Below are positions 24,413-35,742 of a stretch of DNA of 64,000 nt, piece by piece. The notes below the pieces were generated by a model. That model worked only from the letters and a program-made list of their open reading frames with translations, was not told where the DNA came from and made no database searches. Location of the stretch: contig OY292275.1 in assembly GCA_958496175.1 (NCBI GenBank), forward strand, positions 15,252,001 through 15,316,000, given 5' to 3'. The DNA comes from Sisyra terminalis. Taxonomy: Eukaryota > Arthropoda > Insecta > Neuroptera > Sisyridae. The stretch's first letter is position 1, and each line of letters begins with the position of its first letter. The position numbers and the translations under genes were made by a program.

Positions 24413-24487
24413 TTAAATTTCATAATTTTTTTTAAATTTCATAAATTTTTTTAAATTTCATAAATTTTTTTAAATTTCATAAATTTT
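24413..24487. repeat. Tandem repeat, unit about 21 bp, 3.5 copies
   Basis: The unit AAATTTCATAAATTTTTTT repeats head to tail next to the LINE relic. Confidence 0.85.
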
Positions 24488-24499
24488 AAGATCATAAGA

Positions 24500-24930
24500 T
24501 TCCAATGACCCATGGACATTGTCATTCTACGGGAAGAAACCTGGGCAATTAAGATTGCTACAATTAGCTTTGTAGAAACCTTCGAAATGTGGTTATACCG
24601 AAGAATGCTAAGAATACCTTTAACAGCTCCGTTGATCAACAAAATGGTACTAAATAGGTTCGACACAACTCGGCAACTGACAAATACTGTGAAGTGTAGA
24701 AAAATTTCACATCTTAGACCTATTTTCAGGAGGGGGGGATATAGAATTATTCAACAAATCATGATGGGTAGTAGAGGAAAGTAGAGGAGGAGAAAGGAGA
24801 TAGGAATATTCGTGAATGAAGTACCTACTGCGGAAAATTTTTCTAGCTATCATAGAACCATAAAAGACTCATAATCGTAATTGCCAATACCAGAAGGAAA
24901 ACCAGGAAACCAGGGATGAAAAAGGATTCT
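24500..24930 (+). pseudogene. RTE-like LINE reverse transcriptase C-terminal fragment
   Basis: The frame from 24,512 reads ETWAIKIATISFVETFEMW, LYRRMLRIPLTAPLINKMVL and GGYRIIQQIMMGSRGK, then continues past a stop with VPTAENFSSY and IPEGKPGN. This is the end of the endonuclease/RT polyprotein seen in RTE-type insect LINEs ('CETW.L....L..FEMW.YRRML.IPW...V.N..VL'). Stops after GSRGK and GC-poor drift show it is dead. The 3' end of the element was not located. Confidence 0.75.
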
Positions 24931-25645
24931 TGAAAAACTAGGATAATATTCATTTGAAAAAGTACATGAATTTTAATTCCTTGAACAAGAATTGGAAAAT
25001 AAAGCTATTTCTATAGAATATATAAAGTTGAACAGACCTCCTTGAAAATTCTAATTATCTTACATTTCCTTTTTAAAAAATTGAACTAATAAAATTTAAT
25101 ATATTGAAATTCTACAAAAATAAAACTAACGATAAAAATAATAACTATCGGTGAAGAATTGTTGAACTAAGAAGTGTTTAAAAATGTATTACATTTTTTT
25201 TCATTTTTAAAACAATTTTCTTTTAATGGTTTTCAGCAGTAATTACTGATCTTTTATTGTTATTTAAACAAACCGATCTAAAAATATTAAATATTATCTA
25301 ATATATTTCTGCATATATCGTTCGATCTTGGAACCATTCAAAAAGAAAATTTACCCCGTTTAAATGAATTTCACCAGGGATGGACGACGAAAGAAGAAAA
25401 AATTCAACCAAGTGGAAAACTAAATCTACCATCAGGCAGAAAACAGGAAATGAATAATAAATTGGTCTATGAGTTGGTATTAATTATTTATATCATAATT
25501 TATTTGGACTAAAATTGAAATGTAAAAACATTTTTTGCTTGGTTTGTAGTTACTACAAAGTTTGTAGTTACTTACACTGCGATTTATGGCCGAAATAATC
25601 AATATAAGCGTTGGAATATAAATAGATATTAAATACAATGATCGA

Positions 25646-26040
25646 GTGCAATATTGTTTGTTACAAGCACCTGAAGAAGGTAAAAGTTTGTCTATAATAG
25701 AAAGGAAAAATATTAATCTAAAAATAGGTTTAAAAAAAATACTGCTCAGCATAGACAAACATAATCTGAAAAAAATCGTAAAAGATTATAGGAAAACCAT
25801 CCCTGAACTTAATTACTGCAGTACTCAATCTCCCAAGGAAATTTGCCAAAGTGATAGATTCCAAAGTTTGACCACTACGGATGAAAGAACCACGTGCATA
25901 CTTGTAAGTGACCCTGATGGAACATTGAATGGGGTATAAGAAACTAGAAAAACAAACTCTGTAACCGAAATAATTGAAAAACATTTAATACCATTGGATG
26001 CTGAGGATTCCCCAGATACTGAATCTCTAATAGGTTAAAT
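25646..26040 (+). pseudogene. Possible LINE endonuclease-RT linker fragment
   Basis: A 97-codon frame contains SDPDGTLNG followed, after a stop, by NSVTEIIEKHLIPLDAEDSP. This resembles the linker between endonuclease and RT in Jockey/R1-like LINEs ('DG..T......E.LL..HFP....'). The resemblance is short, so the call is tentative. Confidence 0.3.
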
Positions 26041-26701
26041 AGGGTCCCAAGAAACACAGTAAGCCCTGAGGTTGCGATGCTGAAGCTAACTTAAACCCAT
26101 TCTATATAATTTAACTTGATAAAACTAAAAATATATTCTACAATTAAAAATTGCATATATTAACCTATATTCATATAATTGGTATTCCAATTGTGCTCGA
26201 TTCTTGCTATTAGGTACTTAACTTTTTATTGTGAAGAAAAAATATTGATAAGCAGAATGCTAACATAACTTTATTAATTAATTATCTGGGAATTCCTTAC
26301 GAAAGTTCTTAAATTTCATAATTGGTAACTATGTATTTATGAGTTTTCCAATGTTAATTATTGAAATGCATAAAACAACTCGAGACGCCATAAGGGGTCT
26401 TTTTTCCGGTTTGAACTCCGTTATTGTAAATATTATATATTTGTACAATTGTTTACTAAAATAATTGTCTTTTTTCTCATTCTGTTTAACACAATCGCAT
26501 AAATTTTACGCCTTTACTGTTTGACTTTTTTATGATCTTGATTTTAATCAGAATTAATTTCAAATGTTTGAACATGAATTCTTTCCCAATGGAATTGTTT
26601 GAAAAAATAAATGATAATGGTTAAGCGTGTGAAAGAAATAATGGACGAGTTTTGGAGTCTTAATTTTTGGTAATTTCGTCGTTTTACTACTAATTGCTAC
26701 G
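26041..26701. other. No gene recognised
   Basis: AT-rich flank of the second 1.3-kb transposon. Confidence 0.5.
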
Positions 26702-28003
26702 CAAGGTTTATAAATTACCCAGGTTGCCCCATTAGAAAGAAAAAATGACATTATACGAAGAATTTTGAAATTTGAATCAGTCTGAAGATATGTACGAATT
26801 TCTTCTGGATACATCACGTGGCGCATGAGGCCACCTGTGTATTTTATAAACTTTGGGTCAAAGGTCCCAATTCTGATTCCTGCACTAAGTTTTGTTTTGT
26901 GGTTATCAAATATGAGCTCGATTTCTCTAAAACATGATTCATCCTATAATTTTTTTTCGTTTTTAAGTTTTACTTCTTAAGCGGTGTTATGAAAAAATAA
27001 TCACCTTGAATTTTTAATAAAATGTGCCACCGTGATGCTACAGAAGGAAGTTGTTCGTAAACGGTTAGCGAGAAACTTCAAGCGGGTAAAAACTGACCGA
27101 TTTGAAAAGTACTAAAACACGCAATCAATACGACCGGGTTGATCGCTAGCACAGGTTTTTGTTATTCGATAGAAGAAACCTATATTTAAAACATCGATAT
27201 CGTCGAACTTACCATTTTCAGTTTTCATAATTGGAACCATATCCATTTTAATAGACAATAGTTTAAATTCTTTCATTTAAAATAACGGTATTTTCTTGAA
27301 ATTATTTAGTGCAATATGTAAAATAATGCAAGGAAAGTCGATTGAATGGAATTTACTTTATAAATTATGTTCGATATCTTCAAAAATCACATTTCTGTCA
27401 CTTTCTCACTTTCTGTGTTTTACGAATATTTTGATTGAAACTCTAGAAGATGATGTTCACACTTGATTGTCAGATTGACTTCGGGATACCTCAAGAACCA
27501 TATAGTCCTAATAATTAACTTCAAAACCCTCATTTGTATATTTTTTGAATTAATTTTGTTGGAAATTCGAAAAAAAAACTCCAGATGATTACATCTACGT
27601 TTACCTCCAGGTACGTCGAAAACTTCCTGAACTTTATAGTTGTAATTAGCGACTCCCTAAATTCTTACATTAATAGTTATACCTAAAGCATTCCAATAAA
27701 CTCCAATTGTTGAAAATTCTGCAGCTCCACTTCCGTGGAAGTACTTACTTGATCGAAATAAGCCACCTCAAAAATTCCAAGTCACAAATTTCGTGCATTT
27801 TCCTGTGGAAAATAACGAATTCATTTGTGGCCACTAAATTTTGATCTCAAAATATATATTTTTCATCTACCCAAATATTAAGCCAATAATTTTCAAATAT
27901 TATTGTGAAAATGAAAGGAGAGGGTAAGACCTGATAAGACTTTTTAGTCCAATTCGTAAACTAAGATCTTCTAAACTTTTAAACGTTTAGTTTATAAACC
28001 TTG
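26702..28003. mobile_element. Non-autonomous DNA transposon, copy 2 (1302 bp, both ends)
   Basis: Starts CAAGGTTTATAAA and ends TTTATAAACCTTG, 13-bp terminal inverted repeats. The flanks ATTGCTACG and ATTACTACG differ at one base and are probably an old 8-9-bp target duplication, which fits a hAT-like (8 bp) or MULE-like (9 bp) origin. It is collinear with copy 1 at 17,046. Neither copy has a transposase frame. Confidence 0.75.
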
Positions 28004-28756
28004 ATTACTACGTACTTAGTTTTTTTTTATGTATTTCGAAAGATAGTAACAATTTGGGATTCAATGGATTTTTGGTGCAAAATTCTTACTGTACGGTAGT
28101 TTTTTTATTTTTATTTGTATTACAAATTTTAAAATAAAATAAGGAGGGAATATGTGATTTTTTTTAGATTCGTTTACCAGGAAATACTTAAACAAGACAT
28201 TTAATAAAAAGACAAGTGTTTCGTTCGGCATATCCAAAAAGAAAAGAAAACACTTTTAAAAATACGCGTCCATTTCCGATTCGTCACATTCGGTTTTTTG
28301 GCTTCTGTATTCTTGTACTAAACAAATAAAGGGAATGAAATGGGAACTTTTTCGCTTTGTGCATTTGGCTGGTTTCGTATCTCGACTTCTTGTTGTAATT
28401 AGTTTACAAACGGCTCTAAAAAAGGTGTTAATTTTTTTTTTTTTTTGATGCAGATTCATTTGTACGCGGGAAAGATTTTCCTAGCTGCTTCTTTTTTGAA
28501 TGTCCATCCGGTTGTTGTATGAATAATAGACCTAATAATACTGTTTGTAATATGACCTGTTTGTTATTTTTGTTCGTAAATAGCCGTATCGTGCTTGAAT
28601 ATGAAAATAAGTCGGATTTTATTTGTGTAAGTTGAATTTCACAACACATAGCATTAATTACCTTTGAAATATAAAATAAAAAAAATTTATTGTTTGGACT
28701 CATATTTAAATATGTAAAAATATATGTTAACGTTTTAATATTACGAAAAAAAAAAT
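28004..28756. other. No gene recognised
   Basis: AT-rich. Two overlapping minus-strand frames (28,256-28,703) have lysine and asparagine runs and no recognisable motif. Confidence 0.45.
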
Positions 28757-28766
28757 AAAAAAAAAA
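28757..28766 (-). terminator. RNA polymerase III T-run terminator
   Basis: Ten T on the minus strand begin one base after the tRNA discriminator base; further T runs follow to 28,746. Confidence 0.85.
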
Positions 28767-28767
28767 C

Positions 28768-28840
28768 CGCCCGAACAGGGACTTGAACCCTGGACCCTTG
28801 GATTAAAAGTCCAATGCTCTACCGACTGAGCTATCCGGGC
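28768..28840 (-). tRNA. tRNA-Lys (anticodon TTT)
   Basis: A complete 73-nt cloverleaf on the minus strand. The acceptor arms GCCCGGA and TTCGGGC pair with one G-T wobble. The A box is TAGCTCAGTCGG, the B box is GGTTCAAGTCC, the anticodon loop is CTTTTAA, and the discriminator is G. No intron and no encoded CCA, as expected in a eukaryote. It delivers lysine to AAA/AAG codons in the cytosol. It is a solitary gene here with an immediate T-run terminator. It is not a mobile-element relic: every stem is intact. Confidence 0.97.
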
Positions 28841-31589
28841 TTGTGATGGCTTTTCTTATGTAAGGATCAAATCATCCAATGATTATAGATCCTTAAGATC
28901 TTAACAAAGGATCAATAATATTATTATTTAGCACCAACTATAATTAATAAATTAATACAATTAAAAACAGAACAATCAGCTATCAAACAAACGACATAAT
29001 GAATTAAAAATCATAAAAAATGCTATTGAAAAAAATTACTGTTTTAATTTTTGTCAAACTTAGCCGAGGAGAATTTTTTTGTCAATAGTGTTGGCATGCG
29101 GTCTAAGTCATTATATCATTAATGTAATAACAATTAAGTTCACCCAATTACTTCCAATTTATTATTGTGCTGATTGTTACTATTATCATCATTCGTATTT
29201 ATTAATCGGCAGCTGTTGCGCGTTTCGTTTCGTTTCAATCAATCAATTACAATGGAGACCCGCGTGTTAATTTATTTATTGATTTAAATGTATAAATGTC
29301 AATCGAGGTTAATTTAATGATTTTTTTCTGTATGATTTTAAATTATTGCTCTCAGCTTAAAATCGAGGCAAATTTGGACATCAAAACAGCGACATATAGG
29401 CAACCTAGTATGACCCTAGAAAAAAAAAAGAAATCCAAAATTAAAATCGTTTTTCCTTGAATTTTTTTCGAATAAGATTTATAAAGACATTATTACTTGG
29501 TGTTAAATATATTCAAAAAGATGAAACATTTGTGATTACATAAGCGAATTCCATATCTTTAATATGAAGGTCTTTCATCCAATTTTGCGAGAAAAGAGAG
29601 AAAAATATATATATTCGTCTTCATTAGAATAAAATTTGATAAAAGATAACTTGTAATAAAAAGTATATTTACGGAGAAGTTTTTTTTTCTAAATTTGTTT
29701 GATGTGATTCATAAACTTACAAAAAAGTGCGATTATTCTGAATCATCATTTATTCTATTAGTAATCTCATTGTTTATTTGAAAGTCAATTTGGCAATTCT
29801 ATAAAATTAAATATGTATGTTCATAAATAAACATTGAACTTGGTTTATAGAACAATACGTGTATTGTATTGTTTGATAAAAGTACTCACACTATCGATTG
29901 TTGTAGTGCACGGTAATAATGTGGTTGTGAGTATATATAGTTGGTAGTAAATTTAGAGCCATGGGGATTATTGCAGCTGATTATTGGAACCAGGGCCCAC
30001 AGAATCTATAGGGAAGTTGGAAAGCGTTTATATATTTAGTTGCTAAACTGTAGAACAAAGCGGTTCAGTTTATATGCTTACAGCAGATGTAAAAATTTAA
30101 TTGTAATAACTTTATTTTTCGCTATATGAAATAATAGAACCTGTTGACTTTATTGTATATAGTAATCAATTTAACGTTAAATAAAAAATGAAATATTCTT
30201 CTTAAATATACAGTAGAAGATTGTTTTACCTTCAACTTTGGTTTTTTTTCAGATTATTTTTTGTAGAGAATGAAAAGTTATTATTGGTAATTGGTGCTAT
30301 TTGGTGTTACTCGTTATAAGGTCTTAAAGAATTTTCTCGTTCCACAAAAATTAAAATATAATTAGTGGGTAAATTCCTTTTCACATAGTAATAAAAAAAA
30401 TAACAAAAACCAACTTATACCAATGCAACCCTAATTGAATTGTAAAATTTTAGTGAAATGCTGCACAATACACCATTTTATTTGAAAAGGGAAACAAAAG
30501 GATACTGAATAAATTATTATAAAATTGCAGTTAACCTTAAATCCACTTATTTATTCTTCCGACCACCAATTACTTTTTTCTTTGCTTATAAGGGTTGTAA
30601 AAAATAAGGGTTGTTACGTAAAAAAAGGAATTATTTTTTACTTCAGTACTTTTACTTCAGTATAAATATATTTATCAATTTCTAGCGACAAAAAATAATT
30701 AAACGTTAATGTACTAGAAAATTATGGAAAAAATAATGTTAACCCTGAAATCAAAGGGTTTGAATCATCCAATAAGCAATAAGCACTGAATTAATTTTGA
30801 AACTAACTATTTTTATACTTGTTAAAGCCAGAGTTCATGAATTAGCATAAACTCGTTAGAACTTCAGCTCCTGTTTCTCTAAAATTTTCCGGTTTCATGA
30901 TTTCGAGAGTAGCTCCAGCCTCGGCTCCTCTGACCTTATTAAAATATGAAACTAAAAGTATAAATGAACCAATTAATTGTAAAAGAGGCTTAATTTTATT
31001 TTATGGGTAACTTATATAAAAATAAAACCCCTAAGTATTAAGGTAGTTAAAATGCTTAATACTGGTACTTCTATTTAAAAAATAAAAGATTATTGTTATT
31101 TGAATCACTTTTGCTAAAGTTGAAATTAATAAGAAAAATTATGTATAGTTTCACAAATATTTTCTTAAAAACAAAAATTGTTCTTAGATAAGGGAACATT
31201 TTCAAAATGAGTTACAATTATTTCTCTATAACTGTTATTTATTAAAAATGGAATCAAAACAATAACTTTTTCTTGGATTATATTCACCGCATTCACCATT
31301 CACCGGAGAAGAGTTTACGTAAGCGTAGATCCATGATTTTCTTTAGAGAGGGTTGAAATTATTGCCGTTTTGCATATTTTCTAAAAAATTTGTTTCAAAC
31401 TAAAATTTCGACATTGAAGTTGGTTAAACAACATTTCACAGACTAGACTTTACCAAAACGTCTAAGTTCGATACATACGATTAATTGACCTAATTAAGCA
31501 TTCCTACAAGAAACAAAACATTTTTTACCAATTTTCCATATAGACAATTTTCAGACATGTAAACATTACTAAATTTTTTAACCCTTATA
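28841..31589. other. No gene recognised
   Basis: AT-rich. A GC-richer patch at 29,205-29,265 (CGGCAGCTGTTGCGCG, GGAGACCCGCGTG) carries an E-box and may be regulatory, but nothing defines it. Confidence 0.4.
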
Positions 31590-31862
31590 CTATAGCGTTG
31601 CCACAGGAAAGCAACGCTTTCGGGCCTCCAGTTTTAGGGAGGACGCTTTTAAAACCCTTATATATTAGCGGGATTTTGAAAGAAAATAAATCATTTTGCG
31701 ATATTTTTCAATGGAAGATCACTCAGCAGAATCCTCAATAGCAATAATTTGATCTTTCGTTCCATCTACAGAATGATCTTCTATCGAAAAAGATCGCAAA
31801 AAGACTTATTTTCTTTCGAAACCTCGCCAATATATAAGGAAATTAAAACCGGCCCCTAAATC
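31590..31862. repeat. Inverted-repeat element, about 270 bp
   Basis: CCTTATATATTAGCGGGATT at about 31,660 pairs with AATATATAAGG-flanked sequence at about 31,840, and the arms contain matching AAAATAAGT-type and GATCTTC blocks. The left end also carries the hairpin AGCGTTGC ... GCAACGCT (about 31,594-31,619). Confidence 0.65.
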
Positions 31863-34800
31863 CTATATTTTTGAAAAGTATCTAGCTACTAGGTTAGTTA
31901 CTTTTTATGATACTTTAAAATATACTTTTAAGTTGTTTTGTGTACTATGTATGTACTAAGTTTCCTAATACATTAAGTATAATTGTTAGGCAATCAGATA
32001 ATATATTTCTTATCATTATTACTTTCGGAAAAAGGAAAGTATACATGTCTAAGCCCCTGTAAACAAAACACATTTAAAAAAAAATAATAGAAGATTAATA
32101 AAAGAGGTAAGTTGCATCAAAGTAACTAAGATACTTTTTTCTTGCAGATCTGGTAACAGTTTGCTTTTGAGCCTCAAAAATGTAGTTACATCACTACCCT
32201 TATAGCCCAAAAGGATGCATCTTCATGATAATAAAACTTGCAAACGAGTTAACCGAATTTGGTCGAATTCCGCCTCGATTTACAATGATTCCATTAGGTA
32301 CTTTTGTTATCCAAAATGTGTAAATTATGTTTTATATTATGTAAATTAACACTATGTATGTAACACTTAATCAAAGCTTCCCACAATTCTATGGAATAAA
32401 TTATTTTCACTACTTCTCCTCTTTTAACTCTGAACCCAATCATTGTTTATATCATCTTATATCATTTATATTTTCTATATCAAATATTGTACTAAGCCAA
32501 AACTCAATATCGATTCTGGATCAGGATTTATAGGTGCTGATTGGATACTTTCGAAATGAGAACTCGCATATTTCAGCTCTTAGAAAAATAATCGGGAAAA
32601 CACCACAGTGATATAATATAGAGTGCTCATGTGGTATATATTTCAATTCATACTTCTTGGTCAAAAATTTCACCGAAAATTTCCGAAATTCTATCTTTGT
32701 TTACCTAAGTTGATCATGCACATAGTCACAACTACTATTTCGACCGAGTTCGTTTAAGTCAATTGAAGAGAGATAGGATCTCCGAATCGAATACGAGGCC
32801 GAAAAAGTCCTCTATACTACATCTCTGTGGGAAAAAACTCGATTATTTTTCCACAATAGTATTAGTCCTTTGAAAACAAACCAGAAAGATGATGGCATGC
32901 GCTATACGATCCGGTTATCGACCAGTGCTTCATATACTCATATTATATTGATTAAAATATTGTACTAAGACAAAATTCAGTCCATCCTAGATCAGGATTT
33001 AGATCCTAGATGATGGTTGGATGGTTCATGCAAAGTTTGTCACACTTTTAAAAATAAATGTAAGCAAATGTAACTATAATTGTAAAGAGCAATATATTAT
33101 GTTTTATTATTTATCGATTAAAAGGGTTAAAGACTGATTTTTTTCAAAACCAAAGCCAAGATAATTTTATACCTTTGTTTTCAAGACGCATTACATCTTT
33201 GATTATGCACTGTTGTTTCATTTAATTTTGCCATACCTTGTCAACTAAATCCTAGTATTAATCATTGCTGTCGGCAAACAAGTACTGATTTTTCTTATAA
33301 GAAACGATATTCTAAAGAAACATCAAATCAAGACACACGATTAGGTTGTGTGATTCAAACGTCTCAAATTAGAAAACTAGTTTTAAGTTTCTATGATTGC
33401 AAAAGAAAAATATGTTGATCGCTGTATTAAACCGACAAAGCAAAGTTAATATCTATTTTAGAACACATTATATTTAGTTTATGTGCTGGAATTACGGTTA
33501 TGAAGTCATTGTTTTATTTTTAAATCGAAACTCCGTTGCCTTTGACATTCTAAAGGCACATAAAGCCCCCATTTTTTCAAATTCAGAGTTCTCAAAGAAA
33601 TCCGTGGCGGTGCACTGATATTTTCATGGCCTTATTTGAATCTCCATTTCATTATAATCTTCCCCTACGCTTTTCATATACGAAAATTTCAAATCTCGTG
33701 ACTCGAATGAAATTGTTCAGTGATTCATTCGAATCCCACCTGAATCTTTGTCTCTCTCGTCCGTTACGCCTATTACATAATAATATAATCGGATTAATAC
33801 GCTAATTATGTACACAAAACGCAGCGTTTAAATCGATGCAATCGCATTAAATTCAATTCGAGTGTTTATTATATACAGAACGCGACATAACAATAAAATA
33901 GATATTTATTTAGGTGTTACATATGGGCAGTTGGTAATCATATGGAACGGCCTTGTGTTCTCTTTACACTTTTAAAAGAATTGCCTTCGTCTATTTTCCG
34001 ATTCTATAAATGAAAAACAAGACATTCGTTTACATTTGGGTGCGAGAAGGAGCGCGCTTTTTTGAATTTCAACAGGAAATGATGTCATATGATCACATTG
34101 TAATGCACTTCATAGACTCATGAAGATTTTTTTATTTAAAATCTAGATTCTCGACAAATTTTTTATGCCAATATTGACTTGGCAATTTGTACTACTGCTG
34201 CTTCTTCTCTCATTTGTTGATGCTAAAAATTACCTAATTTATTTCGATCGTCTTATTTACGATCAAATAGAAATTTTTCGGTGAAATTTCCGAAATCGTT
34301 TCAAGTGCGATTGATTTTTATCTGAACGGAAAAAAATCAATTAAATAGTACAAATAAGAACGAGTTAATGTTTTTCTTTGATTGAAATATGGACAAAAAA
34401 TTGCCTAGTTTTATTTCACTGGCTTCTTCAATTGACAATTTGGTTGTTTTCTTTTTCGATTCTTTGACTATCGAATTGTAATGATAGTAATTAGTATTTA
34501 TTTGTAATTGATTGGAGGCTGTTTAGCCCGAGCGATTGAAGTCACCTTGATACAATCGTATTGGTTACACCGAAATTTAATTAGGTTGAATTTCACACGA
34601 TTTGAGATTTCTTCTTCTGTTTAAGTTATAATTACTATTTTGGCTTGGATTTAGATGGATGTCATTTGAGTAATTTCCCTTGGAGACATTTATGTTAATT
34701 TTTCATCCATATTGTGTTACATTTAACTAATTTCTGCGTAGAAGAAAAAAACTAATTATAGGTACATCTCTAAAGGTTAAGGTTGAGGCGAAGGTTTTAG

Positions 34801-35280
34801 GTAGAATCAACTTTCATTAACAACTCTAATTAGTTTTGTTTGACTTCCGTTTTCCATTGATCTCTTAAATCTTTGTGAGTTTTTCTCATTCTAGATAATG
34901 GATTAGATAAGACTTAGTCACAAGTATCTTTAGTTTTCTGTGATAACTTTTCATAAAAGAACTTTTGGCTACAGATATCCCAAAAATAGAAGATTGGGAT
35001 AGGATTAAGATGGTCAATAAATAGTTTATTTTTTTATAAGATAAAGCTGATTTATACAATATATCATTCTAGAGAACTAAAGATAGAATATTTTAGATAT
35101 AAATTGTATAACAGATTCTTCGAAAAATAGTTAGTAACTAAAAACTGGAATACTTAAAATAAATTACTGAAAAATCTTTGACTTTGGTTCTAACAAGTTC
35201 TTTATTTAGTTCTCTTTGCTTAAATTTAGGTTTTCAAATTTTAAACTGCTTTAATATGGTTGAAGAGTTACTGTTGATAT
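31863..35280. other. AT-rich, mostly unassigned
   Basis: Contains two 45-bp direct repeats (about 32,484 and 32,958, with TTGTACTAAG and GATCAGGATTTA) and a dispersed-repeat copy at 32,575. The block 33,520-33,860 is GC-richer, with homeodomain-like TAATTA cores and no frame; its role is unknown. Confidence 0.35.
32575..32705. repeat. Dispersed repeat, copy 1
   Basis: Shares AATAATCGGG, AAACACCACA, GTGCTCATGT, TTTCACCGAAAATTTC and TTCTATCTTTG, in this order and spacing, with 36,430-36,550. Confidence 0.6.
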
Positions 35281-35742
35281 TGTAACGTGACGTCTCAAAA
35301 CTGTATTGAGATGACGTTAATTCGTCCTTTTAATTTCTTTTGGATTTAATAATCACTTTCACACTTAACAATCACTTTTTTATTACACTTGGACACACTT
35401 TTTATTACACAATTAAACTTAACACAATCACTCTAATAACAATAATAACTTTTAATTTAAATCACACTAATAATCGCTTGGTAATCGCTTTGTTGTAACG
35501 GAAATTCACAACTGAATTTCTATACAGAACTGTCCCTGAGTTTGAGCTGAGTGCCTTATATACCCACAACCCAACATTCTAGAATGTCCTCCATTGTTCG
35601 CCAACGTTCCACCACCTACTAGATGTTTCCAGAGCAATCTATGTGTACATTCGCATTGGTGGGAGAGAGATAGAAGTTACTCAGCCAATCGCGTACCGGC
35701 ATGGCACAAAGAGAGAGACAGACTTTGGCCCTTTCTGTTACA
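35281..35742 (-). mobile_element. Solo LTR, copy 2 (462 bp)
   Basis: Same family as 5,964-6,415: TGTAAC and GTTACA ends, minus-strand TATATAAGG box, GTGATTGT repeats and a conserved TTCTAGAA palindrome at 35577-35584. The second palindrome is mutated. The flanks ATAT and ATAC suggest a decayed 4-bp duplication. The 75-codon plus-strand frame at 35,594 is a chance frame within it. Confidence 0.85.

Noticed and set aside
28256..28703. Genes next to the tRNA
   Set aside because: Low-complexity Lys/Asn frames, overlapping and without motif.
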